From positions 1-58,650 of the forward strand of contig CACYQO010000024.1 in assembly GCA_902776545.1 (NCBI GenBank): DNA of 58,650 nucleotides. Reading direction: 5' to 3'. Below the pieces are notes generated by a model. The model saw only the letters and a program-made list of their open reading frames with translations, had not been told where the DNA came from and searched no databases. Made by a program: the position numbers and the translations under genes. Below are positions 15,592-24,922 of the stretch, in pieces; positions within the stretch are counted from its first letter, which is position 1, and each line of letters starts with the position of its first letter. The stretch comes from an uncultured Prevotellaceae bacterium (GTDB taxonomy: Bacteria; Bacteroidota; Bacteroidia; Bacteroidales; Bacteroidaceae).

Positions 15592-17391
15592 ATGATAAAC
15601 TTTAGACGTATTAGCTCAGCCATCGTAGCTCCCATTCAGAAGGAGTTGCCATTTTTTTTCATCACCTTTTTTTTGTTCGGTTCAGGTTTCATCGTAGAAA
15701 TCATAGACTTATGCCGCGACTATGTTCCAATGCTGGCAAGGGGACTGGCAGGAAAGATTGGCTTATTGTTCCTTTATGACTATTTGATGGTGCTCTTGAT
15801 ATATCATACCAAGAGTAGAATTGTAAAATATGGCTTATATACCATCGTTTTGTTATTGTATGGTATTATATCATTCCTTACATTGAATTTTGAGATAGTG
15901 ATAAATGCCAATGTACTCATATTATTGCTTGAAACCAATAGAAGAGAGGCTTCAGAATTCATAAATACCTATTTGTTCTCGGAGGGAAGTGTGATAACCT
16001 GTAAAAAGTTGATTATACGACTTGTTGCAATTATCATTTTAGAGTATGTCTATAATCGCTTTGTCAATAAGTCAAATGTTTCTCATCGGAAACTTGAATT
16101 ATGGCTTTCTGTGCCGGTCATGTTGCTTTTTATTTGGGGAATTATTTCATTTGGTACTATTGTTAGGATTTGTAGCCATAACACGACAGAGCATTTCTTT
16201 CACCAGCATCAATTGGAGGATGTCAGGCCTACAGATCCGTTTAGTTGCCTGATTCTTGGTGCCTATGGTGTCCGCATTGTGGGACATGAGATGAAGTATG
16301 CTATCGAGATGACTAAAAATATTAAGGCTGTCTCAGAAGTGAACAAGTCAGACTCACTCGATGTCGTTCTGGTCATTGGCGAATCGGCTAATAAATGGCA
16401 TTTTGGAATCTATGGCTATGATCACAAAACAACACCTCGTTTGGAGCAAGAAAAGCAGAAAGGACATTTATTTGTTTTTAATGATGCGGTTAGCCCTTTT
16501 TGTATGACCAGTCCAACAGTCAAAAGTATGCTGTGCTGTAACAGTATCTCTGATGGTGAAACTTGGTCGCGGCATCCATATGTACCTGCCATATTCAAAG
16601 CAGCTCATTTTAGTGTCTATTTCTGGGATAATCAAAAAGACCAGGAACCTGGTGCTCCATTTTCTGTCTCTCTCAATTCTTTCTTGTTTGACAAGCAAGT
16701 GTCTATGATGTCATATTCAGCCACTAATAGTGAGTCCTTTAAGTATGATGACGAGCTTGTTAGTGATTTCGAGAATTTTGATAAACAGCCATCAAACCAT
16801 AATTTCGTCATCCTTCATCTGAAAGGACAGCATTTTGTGGCAGGAGAGAGATATCCACATATCAAGGAATTCTCTCGTTTTACGGTTGATAGTATACAAA
16901 GGACTGAAAACTATTTACAAGATGACATAAAGAAGCAACGTGTGGCAGATTATGATAATTCTGTGCTATATAATGATTCAGTCCTTCAGCATGTTTTTGA
17001 TATTTATAAAGATCGAAATGCTGTCGTCGTCTTTCTTTCTGATCATGGGGAGGAAACTTATGATTACAAGGATGCTATTTTTAGATATTATGAAGGGCAT
17101 ATGACTAAAGGTTGGATAAAAAATATTCATAATATACCATTTGTTATATGGTGCTCCGATGTATATATCCATAGACATGGAGAAACTGTCAAGGCTATCG
17201 AAAATGCAACAGATCGGCCTTTTATGATAGATAATTTATGTCAGTTATTATTCCATTTGGGTGAGATTAAGTCAGATTATTATATCCCAGAGAGAGATTT
17301 GATAAGTAATCAATTCAAGCCACGTAAGCGAATAATTGAGGATATGTTCTTTAAGAAATTTGATTATGATGAAGTAAAAAATGGACAATAG
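15592..17391 (+). CDS. Phosphoethanolamine transferase-like sulfatase-fold protein
   Basis: This 599-residue inner-membrane protein has five hydrophobic segments in the first ~190 residues and an extracytoplasmic alkaline-phosphatase-fold domain. VIGESANKWHFGIYGY (about 261-276) is the metal-binding entry motif, CMTSPTVKSML (about 304-314) carries the likely Thr nucleophile, and VVFLSDHGEETYD lies near the C-terminus. This is the EptA/CptA/OpgE plan: transfer of phosphoethanolamine from phosphatidylethanolamine to lipid A, LPS core or glycan. The ATG at 15592 is chosen; a TTG at 15571 would only extend into the promoter. It overlaps the GtrA gene by 11 nt, so it is co-expressed with the glycan-modification trio. 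Confidence 0.87.
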   Translation: MINFRRISSAIVAPIQKELPFFFITFFLFGSGFIVEIIDLCRDYVPMLARGLAGKIGLLFLYDYLMVLLIYHTKSRIVKYGLYTIVLLLYGIISFLTLNFEIVINANVLILLLETNRREASEFINTYLFSEGSVITCKKLIIRLVAIIILEYVYNRFVNKSNVSHRKLELWLSVPVMLLFIWGIISFGTIVRICSHNTTEHFFHQHQLEDVRPTDPFSCLILGAYGVRIVGHEMKYAIEMTKNIKAVSEVNKSDSLDVVLVIGESANKWHFGIYGYDHKTTPRLEQEKQKGHLFVFNDAVSPFCMTSPTVKSMLCCNSISDGETWSRHPYVPAIFKAAHFSVYFWDNQKDQEPGAPFSVSLNSFLFDKQVSMMSYSATNSESFKYDDELVSDFENFDKQPSNHNFVILHLKGQHFVAGERYPHIKEFSRFTVDSIQRTENYLQDDIKKQRVADYDNSVLYNDSVLQHVFDIYKDRNAVVVFLSDHGEETYDYKDAIFRYYEGHMTKGWIKNIHNIPFVIWCSDVYIHRHGETVKAIENATDRPFMIDNLCQLLFHLGEIKSDYYIPERDLISNQFKPRKRIIEDMFFKKFDYDEVKNGQ

Positions 17392-17797
17392 TATTTGGAA
17401 GTTTATAAAAATTGAGAGATGGCGCCAGCTGATTCTTTATGGAATAATCGGCTCTTTTTCTGCATTCCTTGATTTTCTGGTTTATACAGCCCTGATAAGT
17501 ATAGGATTGTTTTATATACAGGCAAACTGCATCAGTGTATTGGTGGGTATTGGTACAAGTTTTCTTCTAAACCGGCATTTTAATTTTAAGGTGAAAGATG
17601 CGGTACTTCGCCGATTTGTGATTTTTCTGGTTATTGGCATAGCTGGATTGATGCTCAGTAACCTAATCCTGTATAGCTGCATTGAATGGTTGGATTGGGA
17701 TAAGCTACTGTCAAAATTGTTGTCAATTGTATTGGTGGCTCTTTTCCAGTTTATTCTGAATAAATATATAACTTTTAAGCCTACTGCGAATGGATAA
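17381..17797 (+). CDS. GtrA family membrane protein
   Basis: This 138-residue protein has four predicted membrane segments and typical GtrA features: YGIIGSFSAFLDFLVYTAL near the N-terminus and LLNRHFNFK in the middle. GtrA proteins are thought to flip undecaprenyl-phosphate-linked sugars across the inner membrane. It overlaps the upstream transferase gene and the downstream GT2 gene (8 nt). With the next two genes it forms a GtrA/GtrB/Gtr-like three-component system. Confidence 0.9.
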   Translation: MDNSIWKFIKIERWRQLILYGIIGSFSAFLDFLVYTALISIGLFYIQANCISVLVGIGTSFLLNRHFNFKVKDAVLRRFVIFLVIGIAGLMLSNLILYSCIEWLDWDKLLSKLLSIVLVALFQFILNKYITFKPTANG

Positions 17798-18506
17798 AAT
17801 TTATTTCGTAATGCCAGCCTATAATGAGGCTGAAAATATTGTGCAGACGGTCAAACAGTGGTATCCAATTGTTGAGACATCTGGTAAAGATTGTCGATTG
17901 GTTATTGCAAATGATGGTAGTAAGGATGATACTTTCAAGATCTTGCAGAGTCTGACGGAGTCATATCCACAATTGATACCTCTTGACAAACCCAACTCTG
18001 GTCATGGGGCAACGGTACTGTATCTGTATCGTTATGCTATAGAGTCTGGAGCAGACTTTGTATTCCAAACAGATAGTGACGGACAGACAGACCCAAAGGA
18101 GTTCTGGCAGATGTTTGAACATCGTGAAGATTTTGATTTCCAGATAGGGCACCGCATAGGTAGGCAGGATGGCTCTAGTCGTGTTTTTGTGACTAAAGTA
18201 CTTCGTTTCGTCGTTTGGTTGATGTTCCGTGAGTTGGTAGTCGATGCCAATACTCCCTTCCGATTGATGCGGAGTGACAAGTTGAAGCCGATTATGGATG
18301 TTATTCCACATGACTATTTCCTGTGTAATGTTGCAATATCTGCTATCGCAGTCAAATGGCATTATAATATAAAATGGTATCCCATCACGTTCAAACCTCG
18401 TCAAGGTGGAGTCAACTCAATTAATTTCCGAAGAATCATCAAGATCGGTTGGAAGGCTATTGGGGATTTCAGGAGGATTAATAAAAGCCTAAAAGGTTTG
18501 AGATGA
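17790..18506 (+). CDS. Glycosyltransferase family 2, polyprenyl-phosphate sugar synthase type
   Basis: This 238-residue GT-A protein starts IYFVMPAYNEAENI and has ANDGSKDDT (about 40-48) and FQTDSDGQTDP as the nucleotide-sugar/metal site. It resembles dolichol/undecaprenyl-phosphate mannose or glucose synthases (DPM1, GtrB). Unlike many GtrB proteins it lacks the two C-terminal membrane helices and ends after the catalytic domain, so it may act with the neighbouring GtrA protein at the membrane. It overlaps both neighbours and should make the lipid-linked sugar donor for the GT-C protein that follows. Confidence 0.9.
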   Translation: MDKIYFVMPAYNEAENIVQTVKQWYPIVETSGKDCRLVIANDGSKDDTFKILQSLTESYPQLIPLDKPNSGHGATVLYLYRYAIESGADFVFQTDSDGQTDPKEFWQMFEHREDFDFQIGHRIGRQDGSSRVFVTKVLRFVVWLMFRELVVDANTPFRLMRSDKLKPIMDVIPHDYFLCNVAISAIAVKWHYNIKWYPITFKPRQGGVNSINFRRIIKIGWKAIGDFRRINKSLKGLR

Positions 18507-19996
18507 GGACAGCATTATTGAAGTATTGCTCTTGTTCATATGTATGGATGTCCGTTTGTCTGGGTGTCCTAGTGGTCATTATCAATTCAGATAGTACATC
18601 GCCCTTCTTCTATATATGGACACTGGATTCTCAGATTTTCCAGTATATGGGATATGCTATGACAGAAGGCAAGATTCCATATACAGACTTATTTGATCAT
18701 AAAGGGTTATTCATTTATGCAGTGAATGCCATAGGCTATCTCATCAATCATGATTTCGGAGTTCATCTGCTTCAGATAGTAAATCTATCTCTCACCTTAA
18801 TGATATGGCACCATATGTTGGATGGGGTTGACAAAGCATGGCGTCGCCTTTTGTATATTTTGGCAGCAGTATTGTGTCTGAGTATATATTATGACTGTGG
18901 CAATATGTCTGAAGAGTGGAGCCTTCTCTTTATCAGTTATCCGTTATTGGCGTATCACAAGTTGTTGAAAACAGAAAAGACACAGTTTGATAGGAAGACG
19001 CTGGTTCTGATAGGTATTTGTATTGGCGTAGTAACCATTATCCGCATGAACAATATGGCACCCGTGATAGGCCTTTTATTCTATTGTCTGTTGCGTGCTA
19101 TGATGCGAAAAGAGTATGGCTACATCGGAAAGTCAACGCTGTATATCTTCCTTGGTTTTGTCCTGCCGATTTCTGCCGCATGCCTCTATATGGCGATTGT
19201 GGGAGGTTTGCAGGGTGTTGCAGACATGCTCTATAGCACATTCCTATTTAATGTGGAGTATATGAAGGTTCAGGGGGCTGCTACCTTTGACGTTGCAAAG
19301 TACGGATACTTGTTTGACACCTCTCTACCTATTCTGATTGTGTTGCCTTTGATCAGAAAGCAGCCGGAGCGTGTTGTTCCCTTACTCTTTTGTTTCTTGT
19401 TGACAGTACTGACATTGGGGAAGTCTTTCTATGATCATTATCTCATTACCTTTATCCCGGTATTGGTGGCATCTTTTGCTTGTCTGGATTTTTATAAGTT
19501 CAGGAAGTATATCATTATTCCACTTCTGGCATTTTATGTAGTTGAATTGCAGATTAGTTTTGACGATCGTCATTTTGATACCCGTCAACGCAATGCAGAT
19601 CTTGAAGCGTTCCAACAGTTGATAAGTCCGATACCGGAAAGTGAAAGAAATCAAATTTGGAATTTGGGCACAGGCTATCTGTTCGATGTCATGAAAGCTA
19701 ATCATATCATTCAGATGAATCGGATGATACTATATTTTCAGTTAAATGTATCTCGTTCTTTATTTGAGGAAGAGGCTAATAAGATACAGTCGGTAAGACC
19801 TAAATATGTGGTTTTCTGGACAGAATACCCCAATGGTTATGGCTATATTTCCAGTTTGTCTGATTATACAGGTATGGATGGCGGTCCGGGTATGGGGGCA
19901 AATATACAGTTTGTGAAGGATAATTATCAGAGTTTCTCCTCAACAAAGTGGGGTAATGGTGGCGAACTTGTATGTTATAAGCGAATAGATCCTTAA
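18503..19996 (+). CDS. Polytopic GT-C-type glycosyltransferase (Gtr/ArnT-like)
   Basis: The 497-residue protein has about ten to eleven hydrophobic segments and a periplasmic C-terminal region of about 130 residues. After the first helix it carries TLDSQIFQYMGYAMTEG and PYTDLFDHKGLFIY, resembling the first periplasmic loop of GT-C enzymes that use polyprenyl-phosphate sugars. Overlap with the GT2 gene (4 nt) and the GtrA gene upstream support a role as the specific transferase that decorates a glycan in the periplasm. Sugar and acceptor cannot be read from the sequence. Confidence 0.75.
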   Translation: MRTALLKYCSCSYVWMSVCLGVLVVIINSDSTSPFFYIWTLDSQIFQYMGYAMTEGKIPYTDLFDHKGLFIYAVNAIGYLINHDFGVHLLQIVNLSLTLMIWHHMLDGVDKAWRRLLYILAAVLCLSIYYDCGNMSEEWSLLFISYPLLAYHKLLKTEKTQFDRKTLVLIGICIGVVTIIRMNNMAPVIGLLFYCLLRAMMRKEYGYIGKSTLYIFLGFVLPISAACLYMAIVGGLQGVADMLYSTFLFNVEYMKVQGAATFDVAKYGYLFDTSLPILIVLPLIRKQPERVVPLLFCFLLTVLTLGKSFYDHYLITFIPVLVASFACLDFYKFRKYIIIPLLAFYVVELQISFDDRHFDTRQRNADLEAFQQLISPIPESERNQIWNLGTGYLFDVMKANHIIQMNRMILYFQLNVSRSLFEEEANKIQSVRPKYVVFWTEYPNGYGYISSLSDYTGMDGGPGMGANIQFVKDNYQSFSSTKWGNGGELVCYKRIDP

Positions 19997-20018
19997 CCCA
20001 ACACAATATGGCTAAGGT

Positions 20019-21578
20019 ATGACGAACGAATATCAGATACGGGTAACGCCAGAGGTGGCAGCACAGGAGGATAGGCTGAAGCGGTGGTTGGCGGATGAAC
20101 AGGGCATCGATGAAAGGACGATTTGTGGGGTGAGGATCCTCAAACGAAGCATTGATGCCCGACAGAGACAGATTTTTGTCAATTTGAAAGTCAGAATCTA
20201 TATCAATGAACAACCCCATGATGATGAGTTTGTCCGGACTGAATACCAGAATGTAGAGGATCGTCCTCAGGTGATTGTCGTGGGGGCAGGTCCTGGTGGA
20301 CTGTTTGCTGCGCTAAGACTGATAGAATTGGGCTTGCGACCTATTGTGTTAGAGAGAGGAAAGGATGTTCATGAACGAAAGAAGGATCTGGCCAATATCA
20401 CCAAGACCCAGAAAGTGGATGCAGAGAGCAACTACTGCTTTGGTGAGGGTGGGGCAGGCGCCTATTCTGATGGTAAGCTCTACACCCGTAGCAAGAAACG
20501 TGGTAATACGGATAAGATCCTGAACGTCTTCTGTCAGCATGGTGCATCTACGGCTATTCTGGCTGATGCTCATCCCCATATAGGAACAGACAGACTCCCC
20601 AAGGTGATTGAGGCTATGCGTAATACGATTATCCAATCTGGGGGCGAGGTACACTTTCAGACCAAGATGACTCAGCTGATTATCAATGGCGATAAGGTCA
20701 TTGGATGTGTAGCAGACAAAGAGTATCTTGGACCTGTCATACTTGCCACAGGCCACTCTGCCAGAGATGTTTATCGTTATTTGGCTGAAGCAAAAGTGGA
20801 GATTGAAGCAAAAGGTATTGCTGTAGGTGTCAGACTGGAACATCCGTCTCATTTAATCGATCAGATTCAATACCATTCGAAGCAGGGCAGGGGACGATGG
20901 TTGCCTGCTGCGGAGTATTCGATGGTGACACAGGTGGAAGGACGGGGTGTGTATTCGTTCTGCATGTGTCCAGGTGGCTTTGTGATTCCTGCCGCCACAG
21001 ACAAGGAGCAGATAGTTGTCAATGGTATGAGTCCTGCCAGCCGAGGCACTCAGTGGAGCAATAGCGGCATGGTCGTAGAGGTACGGCCGGAAGATGTCGA
21101 TGGAGACGGTGTACTGAAAGTCATGACGTTTCAGGAAGATTTGGAACGCATGTGCTGGCAGCAGGGTAATATGAAACAGACCGCTCCAGCACAAAGAATG
21201 ACTGATTTCATCAATAATAGGCTGAGTTACGACTTGCCGAAATCGTCATACGCTCCGGGATTGATTTCAAGTCCCTTGCACTTCTGGTTGCCAAAGATGA
21301 TTTCCAACCGTTTGCAGGAGGGCTTCAAAACGTTTGGCCGACAGGCACATGGTTTCCTGACGAATGAGGCTGCGCTGATTGCTGTTGAGAGTAGGACGAG
21401 CAGCCCTGTACGTATTGTTAGAGACCATGAGACGTTGCAACATGTTCGTATTCAAGGACTTTTTCCTTGTGGAGAAGGTGCCGGCTATGCTGGAGGAATA
21501 GTCTCTGCCGGTGTCGATGGAGAGCGATGCGCAGAAGCTGCAGCACAGTATATTTTTGGCAACGGACATCAGGACTAA
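20019..21578 (+). CDS. NAD(P)/FAD-dependent oxidoreductase (COG2509-type)
   Basis: The 519-residue protein has an N-terminal ~80-residue RNA-binding-like or adaptor region (RVTPEVAAQEDRLKRWLADE), then the FAD-binding motif VIVVGAGPGGLFAALR at 85-100. YCFGEGGAGAYSDGKL and a C-terminal LFPCGEGAGYAGGIVSAGVDG close the FAD site. This is the widespread uncharacterised FAD-dependent dehydrogenase family. It has no signal peptide. The last codons (GNGHQD and stop) lie inside a dispersed palindromic element beginning at 21559, so the C-terminus is repeat-derived. It follows the glycan genes by 22 nt but is functionally unrelated. Confidence 0.9.
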   Translation: MTNEYQIRVTPEVAAQEDRLKRWLADEQGIDERTICGVRILKRSIDARQRQIFVNLKVRIYINEQPHDDEFVRTEYQNVEDRPQVIVVGAGPGGLFAALRLIELGLRPIVLERGKDVHERKKDLANITKTQKVDAESNYCFGEGGAGAYSDGKLYTRSKKRGNTDKILNVFCQHGASTAILADAHPHIGTDRLPKVIEAMRNTIIQSGGEVHFQTKMTQLIINGDKVIGCVADKEYLGPVILATGHSARDVYRYLAEAKVEIEAKGIAVGVRLEHPSHLIDQIQYHSKQGRGRWLPAAEYSMVTQVEGRGVYSFCMCPGGFVIPAATDKEQIVVNGMSPASRGTQWSNSGMVVEVRPEDVDGDGVLKVMTFQEDLERMCWQQGNMKQTAPAQRMTDFINNRLSYDLPKSSYAPGLISSPLHFWLPKMISNRLQEGFKTFGRQAHGFLTNEAALIAVESRTSSPVRIVRDHETLQHVRIQGLFPCGEGAGYAGGIVSAGVDGERCAEAAAQYIFGNGHQD

Positions 21579-21623
21579 CAGGATTAAATTCTATAAAAGT
21601 CCTTAAGTCGTGTAGTCCGTTGC
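21559..21623. repeat. Dispersed palindromic element, family A, copy 3
   Basis: The left arm GCAACGGACATCAGGACTAA encodes the end of the FAD oxidoreductase. The right arm ends CGTGTAGTCCGTTGC and is followed by a run of A residues. It could act as a terminator. Confidence 0.8.
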
Positions 21624-21641
21624 AAAAAAAACGCGAAAAGG

Positions 21642-21674
21642 TTTGGTAGTTCCAATTTTTTTTCGTAACTTTGC
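21642..21674 (+). promoter_or_regulatory. Promoter of the cytidylate-kinase-like gene
   Basis: TTTG (21642-21645), 20 nt, TAACTTTGC (21666-21674). The ATG at 21711 follows after a leader of about 30 nt. Confidence 0.75.
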
Positions 21675-21710
21675 CAACAAGAAAATAGTTTAACTAAAAG
21701 ATAACGCTCT

Positions 21711-22331
21711 ATGAACAGGGAGGAAAAATTCGTGATTACAATCAGCCGCCAGTTCGGTACTGGTGGACATGAGATTGGCGCAGAGTTAGCCCGCAGACTC
21801 AATGTGAAGCTGCTGGATAAGCAGATTCTTAATGAGGTGGCTAAGCGTAACAGGGTCGTAGAAGAGGCTATGGAGAAAATTGAAGCCAGAAATCCGCTCT
21901 GGCGTGATGACTTCACCAACTTCTACCAGAATTACATGAGTAAGGCCGAGTATGACGGAACGGAACATGACCAGACATCACACGAACTCTTTGATGCGCA
22001 GGCAGAAACTATTCGGAAGATTGCTGCCAAGGAATCGTGTGTTATTGTAGGTCGTTGTGGTTTCTACATCTTTGAAGACCATCCGAATGCGCTGAAGATC
22101 TTCATTCATTCGACAGAGGATTGCCGGAAGCGGAGGATTGCCGAAAAGTACGGCCTGGACATGCGGGATGCAGCCGCAATGGTGGTCGACAACGACTACA
22201 GCCGTGAACTTTACACGAAGACTTTTACCGGCAAGGACTGGACGGATGCCAGGAATTATGACATCTCGATTGATGTCCGTAAATTCGGCATAAACGGCGC
22301 TGTAGATTTCTTAATGAACTGTATTGAGTAG
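21711..22331 (+). CDS. Cytidylate kinase-like family protein
   Basis: The 206-residue protein starts FVITISRQFGTGGHEIG, a variant P-loop of the cytidylate-kinase-like family in which the usual GxxGxGK is replaced by G-T-G-G-H. VIVGRCGFYI and an Arg-rich lid region (CRKRRIAEKYGLD) follow. These proteins are nucleoside-phosphate-kinase-like and common in anaerobes; the substrate is not established. It is a single gene with its own promoter, followed by the pheT promoter. Confidence 0.85.
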   Translation: MNREEKFVITISRQFGTGGHEIGAELARRLNVKLLDKQILNEVAKRNRVVEEAMEKIEARNPLWRDDFTNFYQNYMSKAEYDGTEHDQTSHELFDAQAETIRKIAAKESCVIVGRCGFYIFEDHPNALKIFIHSTEDCRKRRIAEKYGLDMRDAAAMVVDNDYSRELYTKTFTGKDWTDARNYDISIDVRKFGINGAVDFLMNCIE

Positions 22332-22346
22332 TTTTCTTGAGAAAAA

Positions 22347-22379
22347 TTTGTGTATATACCGATTTTTTAGTACCTTTGC
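22347..22379 (+). promoter_or_regulatory. Promoter of pheT
   Basis: TTTG (22347-22350), 20 nt, TACCTTTGC (22371-22379). The spacer and the first two bases of the -7 box form the left arm of a perfect 17-bp inverted repeat whose right arm ends at the pheT start codon. Confidence 0.8.
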
Positions 22380-22422
22380 ACGCTGAAATTTCACAAGTTG
22401 GTAATTACTAAAAAATCGGTAT
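22356..22422. repeat. Perfect 17-bp inverted repeat flanking the pheT leader
   Basis: ATACCGATTTTTTAGTA at 22356-22372 and its exact reverse complement at 22406-22422 enclose 33 nt that contain most of the -7 box and the leader. Most of the left arm is upstream of the expected transcription start, so it should act at DNA level rather than as an RNA hairpin. Confidence 0.85.
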
Positions 22423-22423
22423 A

Positions 22424-24874
22424 ATGAATATTTCCTACAAATGGTTGAAGGAATACGTGGATTTCGACCTGACGCCCCAGGAGGTGTGTGACGCTTTGAC
22501 GTCAACAGGTCTTGAAGTCGACGCATTGGAAGAAGTACAGAGTATCAAGGGTGGCCTGAAGGGCCTCTATGTGGGCAAGGTGCTCACTTGTGAAGCCCAT
22601 CCCAACAGTGACCATCTGCATGTGACAACAGTAGACTTAGGCAAAGATGAGCCTTCGCAGATAGTCTGCGGTGCACCGAATGTGGCTGCTGGTCAAAAAG
22701 TGATTGTGGCTGACCTCGGCTGTGTGCTCTATGATGGTGATCAGGAGTTTGTCATCAAGAAGTCCAAGTTGCGTGGTGTGGAGTCCAACGGTATGATATG
22801 TGCAGAGGACGAGATCGGTATTGGCAATGACCATTCTGGTATTATTGTGCTGCCAGAGGATGCAGTGGTAGGTATGCCTGCCGCTGAGTATTATCATTTA
22901 GAGAGCGACTGGCTCATCGAAGTGGATATCACGGCAAACCGTGCTGATGGTCTCTCTCACTGGGGCGTGGCTCGTGACCTCTATGCCTGGCTGATGAGCA
23001 ACGGCCATGAGACACAGATGCATCGTCCTGACTGCTCGAAGTTCAAGGTGGACAATCACGATCTGCCAGTTGAGGTGGTTATTGAGAACCAGGAGGCCTG
23101 CAAGCGCTATGCCTGTGTCAGCATTACAGACTGTGAGGTGAAGGAATCTCCAGACTGGCTGAAGAAAAAGTTGACCACCATTGGCTTGCGTCCGATAAAC
23201 AATATCGTAGATATCACTAATTATATCATGATGGCTTACGGTCAGCCTTTGCATTGCTTTGATGCTGATATGGTAAAGGGTCATAAGATTGTGGTGAAGA
23301 CGATGCCAGAGGGTACACCCTTCCAGACACTCGACGGTGTGGAGCACAAACTCTCTGACCGTGACCTGGCCATCTGCAATGCCGAAGAACCGATGTGTAT
23401 TGCCGGTGTATTCGGAGGCAAGGGTAGTGGTACTTATGAAACCACTAGGAATGTGGTGCTCGAGAGTGCATATTTCCATCCTACATGGATCCGCAAGTCT
23501 GCTCGTCGTCACGGTTTAAGCACAGACGCCAGTTTCCGTTTTGAGCGTGGCGTCGATCCCAATGGTACTATCTATGCGTTGCAGCAGGCTGCCATCCTTT
23601 GTCAGGAATTGGCAGGCGGCAAAGTGTCGATGGATATATGTGACGTCTATCCCGAACCAATTAAGAACGCAGTTGTCGATCTCAGTTTTGAGTATGTGAA
23701 TAATCTGATAGGCAAGGTCATCACGCCAGGCATCATCAAGTATCTCTGTCGTGCACTCGATATAGAAGTCAAGTTTGAGAATGCGCAGGGGCTGACGCTG
23801 GAGATTCCTGCCTATCGTGTTGATGTGCAGCGTCCTTGCGATGTGGTGGAAGATATCTTGCGCATATACGGATATAATAATGTGGAGATTCCCACACAGT
23901 TGAAGAGTTCATTGGTTATCAAGGGAGAAGAGGACCAGAAGCATAAACTTGCCAACCTTGTCAGCGAACAGCTGGTAGGTGAGGGCTTCAATGAGATCCT
24001 GAACAACTCGCTGAGTAAGTCGTCGTATTACGATGACAAACAAGACACGTTGGTGCATATCATGAATCCGCTCTCAAGCGATCTCAATGTGATGCGCCAG
24101 ACCTTGCTCTTCGGCGGTTTGGAGAGTATTCAGCACAATGTGAACCGTAAGCGTCAGAACCTGCGTTTCTTCGAGTTTGGTAATGTCTATACCTTCAATC
24201 CTGAGAAGCAGAACGATGATGAGCCGATGCAGGCTTACAAGGAACAGTATCATGCCGCACTTTGGGTGACGGGTAAGCGTGTGGAAGGCTCTTGGGCTCA
24301 CAAGAACGAGGATTCCACTTTCTATGAATTGAGTGCCTGTGTGGAGAACATCCTCCGTCGTATTGGTGTGAAGCCGGGCATGATCGTCCGTAAGAAGTCT
24401 GAGAACGATATCTTCTCTGCAGGCTTGACCATTGAGAACCGTGGAGGTAAGACACTCGTCGAGATGGGTATCATTACCAAAAAACTCCAGAAGCAGTTCG
24501 GTCTCGACAATCCTGTCTATTATGCAGAGCTTAACTGGACGGCCCTGATGAAGGTCATCAAGAAGAACCAGGTGCTCTATACGGAGATCTCCAAGTTCCC
24601 GCCTGTCAGCAGAGACCTTGCCCTGTTGGTGGATAACAGCGTCGAGTTTGCACAGATTGAGCAGATTGCCCGTCAGACAGAGAAGAAACTTCTGAAGAAT
24701 GTGGAACTCTTCGATGTCTACGAAGGTGACAAACTGCCCGCTGGCAAGAAGTCCTACGCTGTGAACTTTATCCTTCAGGATGAGGAGAAGACGATGGGCG
24801 ACAAGCAGATCGATGCCATCATGCAGAAACTCATCGCCAATTTGAAGAAGCAGTTGAACGCTGAATTGAGATAA
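22424..24874 (+). CDS. pheT: Phenylalanine-tRNA ligase beta subunit
   Basis: This 816-residue subunit of cytosolic PheRS works with PheS to charge tRNA-Phe. The order seen is an N-terminal SYKWLKEYVDFDLTP, an EMAP/tRNA-binding fold (about 40-150), the B3/B4 editing region, B5 with HPTWIRKSARRHGLSTDASFRFERGVD upstream of it, and the C-terminal FDX-ACB anticodon-binding domain with FPPVSRDLALLVD. Length is normal for the family. The alpha-subunit gene pheS is not adjacent, which is usual in Bacteroidota. It is followed 48 nt later by the YebC gene. Confidence 0.97.
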   Translation: MNISYKWLKEYVDFDLTPQEVCDALTSTGLEVDALEEVQSIKGGLKGLYVGKVLTCEAHPNSDHLHVTTVDLGKDEPSQIVCGAPNVAAGQKVIVADLGCVLYDGDQEFVIKKSKLRGVESNGMICAEDEIGIGNDHSGIIVLPEDAVVGMPAAEYYHLESDWLIEVDITANRADGLSHWGVARDLYAWLMSNGHETQMHRPDCSKFKVDNHDLPVEVVIENQEACKRYACVSITDCEVKESPDWLKKKLTTIGLRPINNIVDITNYIMMAYGQPLHCFDADMVKGHKIVVKTMPEGTPFQTLDGVEHKLSDRDLAICNAEEPMCIAGVFGGKGSGTYETTRNVVLESAYFHPTWIRKSARRHGLSTDASFRFERGVDPNGTIYALQQAAILCQELAGGKVSMDICDVYPEPIKNAVVDLSFEYVNNLIGKVITPGIIKYLCRALDIEVKFENAQGLTLEIPAYRVDVQRPCDVVEDILRIYGYNNVEIPTQLKSSLVIKGEEDQKHKLANLVSEQLVGEGFNEILNNSLSKSSYYDDKQDTLVHIMNPLSSDLNVMRQTLLFGGLESIQHNVNRKRQNLRFFEFGNVYTFNPEKQNDDEPMQAYKEQYHAALWVTGKRVEGSWAHKNEDSTFYELSACVENILRRIGVKPGMIVRKKSENDIFSAGLTIENRGGKTLVEMGIITKKLQKQFGLDNPVYYAELNWTALMKVIKKNQVLYTEISKFPPVSRDLALLVDNSVEFAQIEQIARQTEKKLLKNVELFDVYEGDKLPAGKKSYAVNFILQDEEKTMGDKQIDAIMQKLIANLKKQLNAELR

Positions 24875-24922
24875 AGATTTTATAACGTCATATCGAAATA
24901 ACGTAATAACGGAATAATATTT

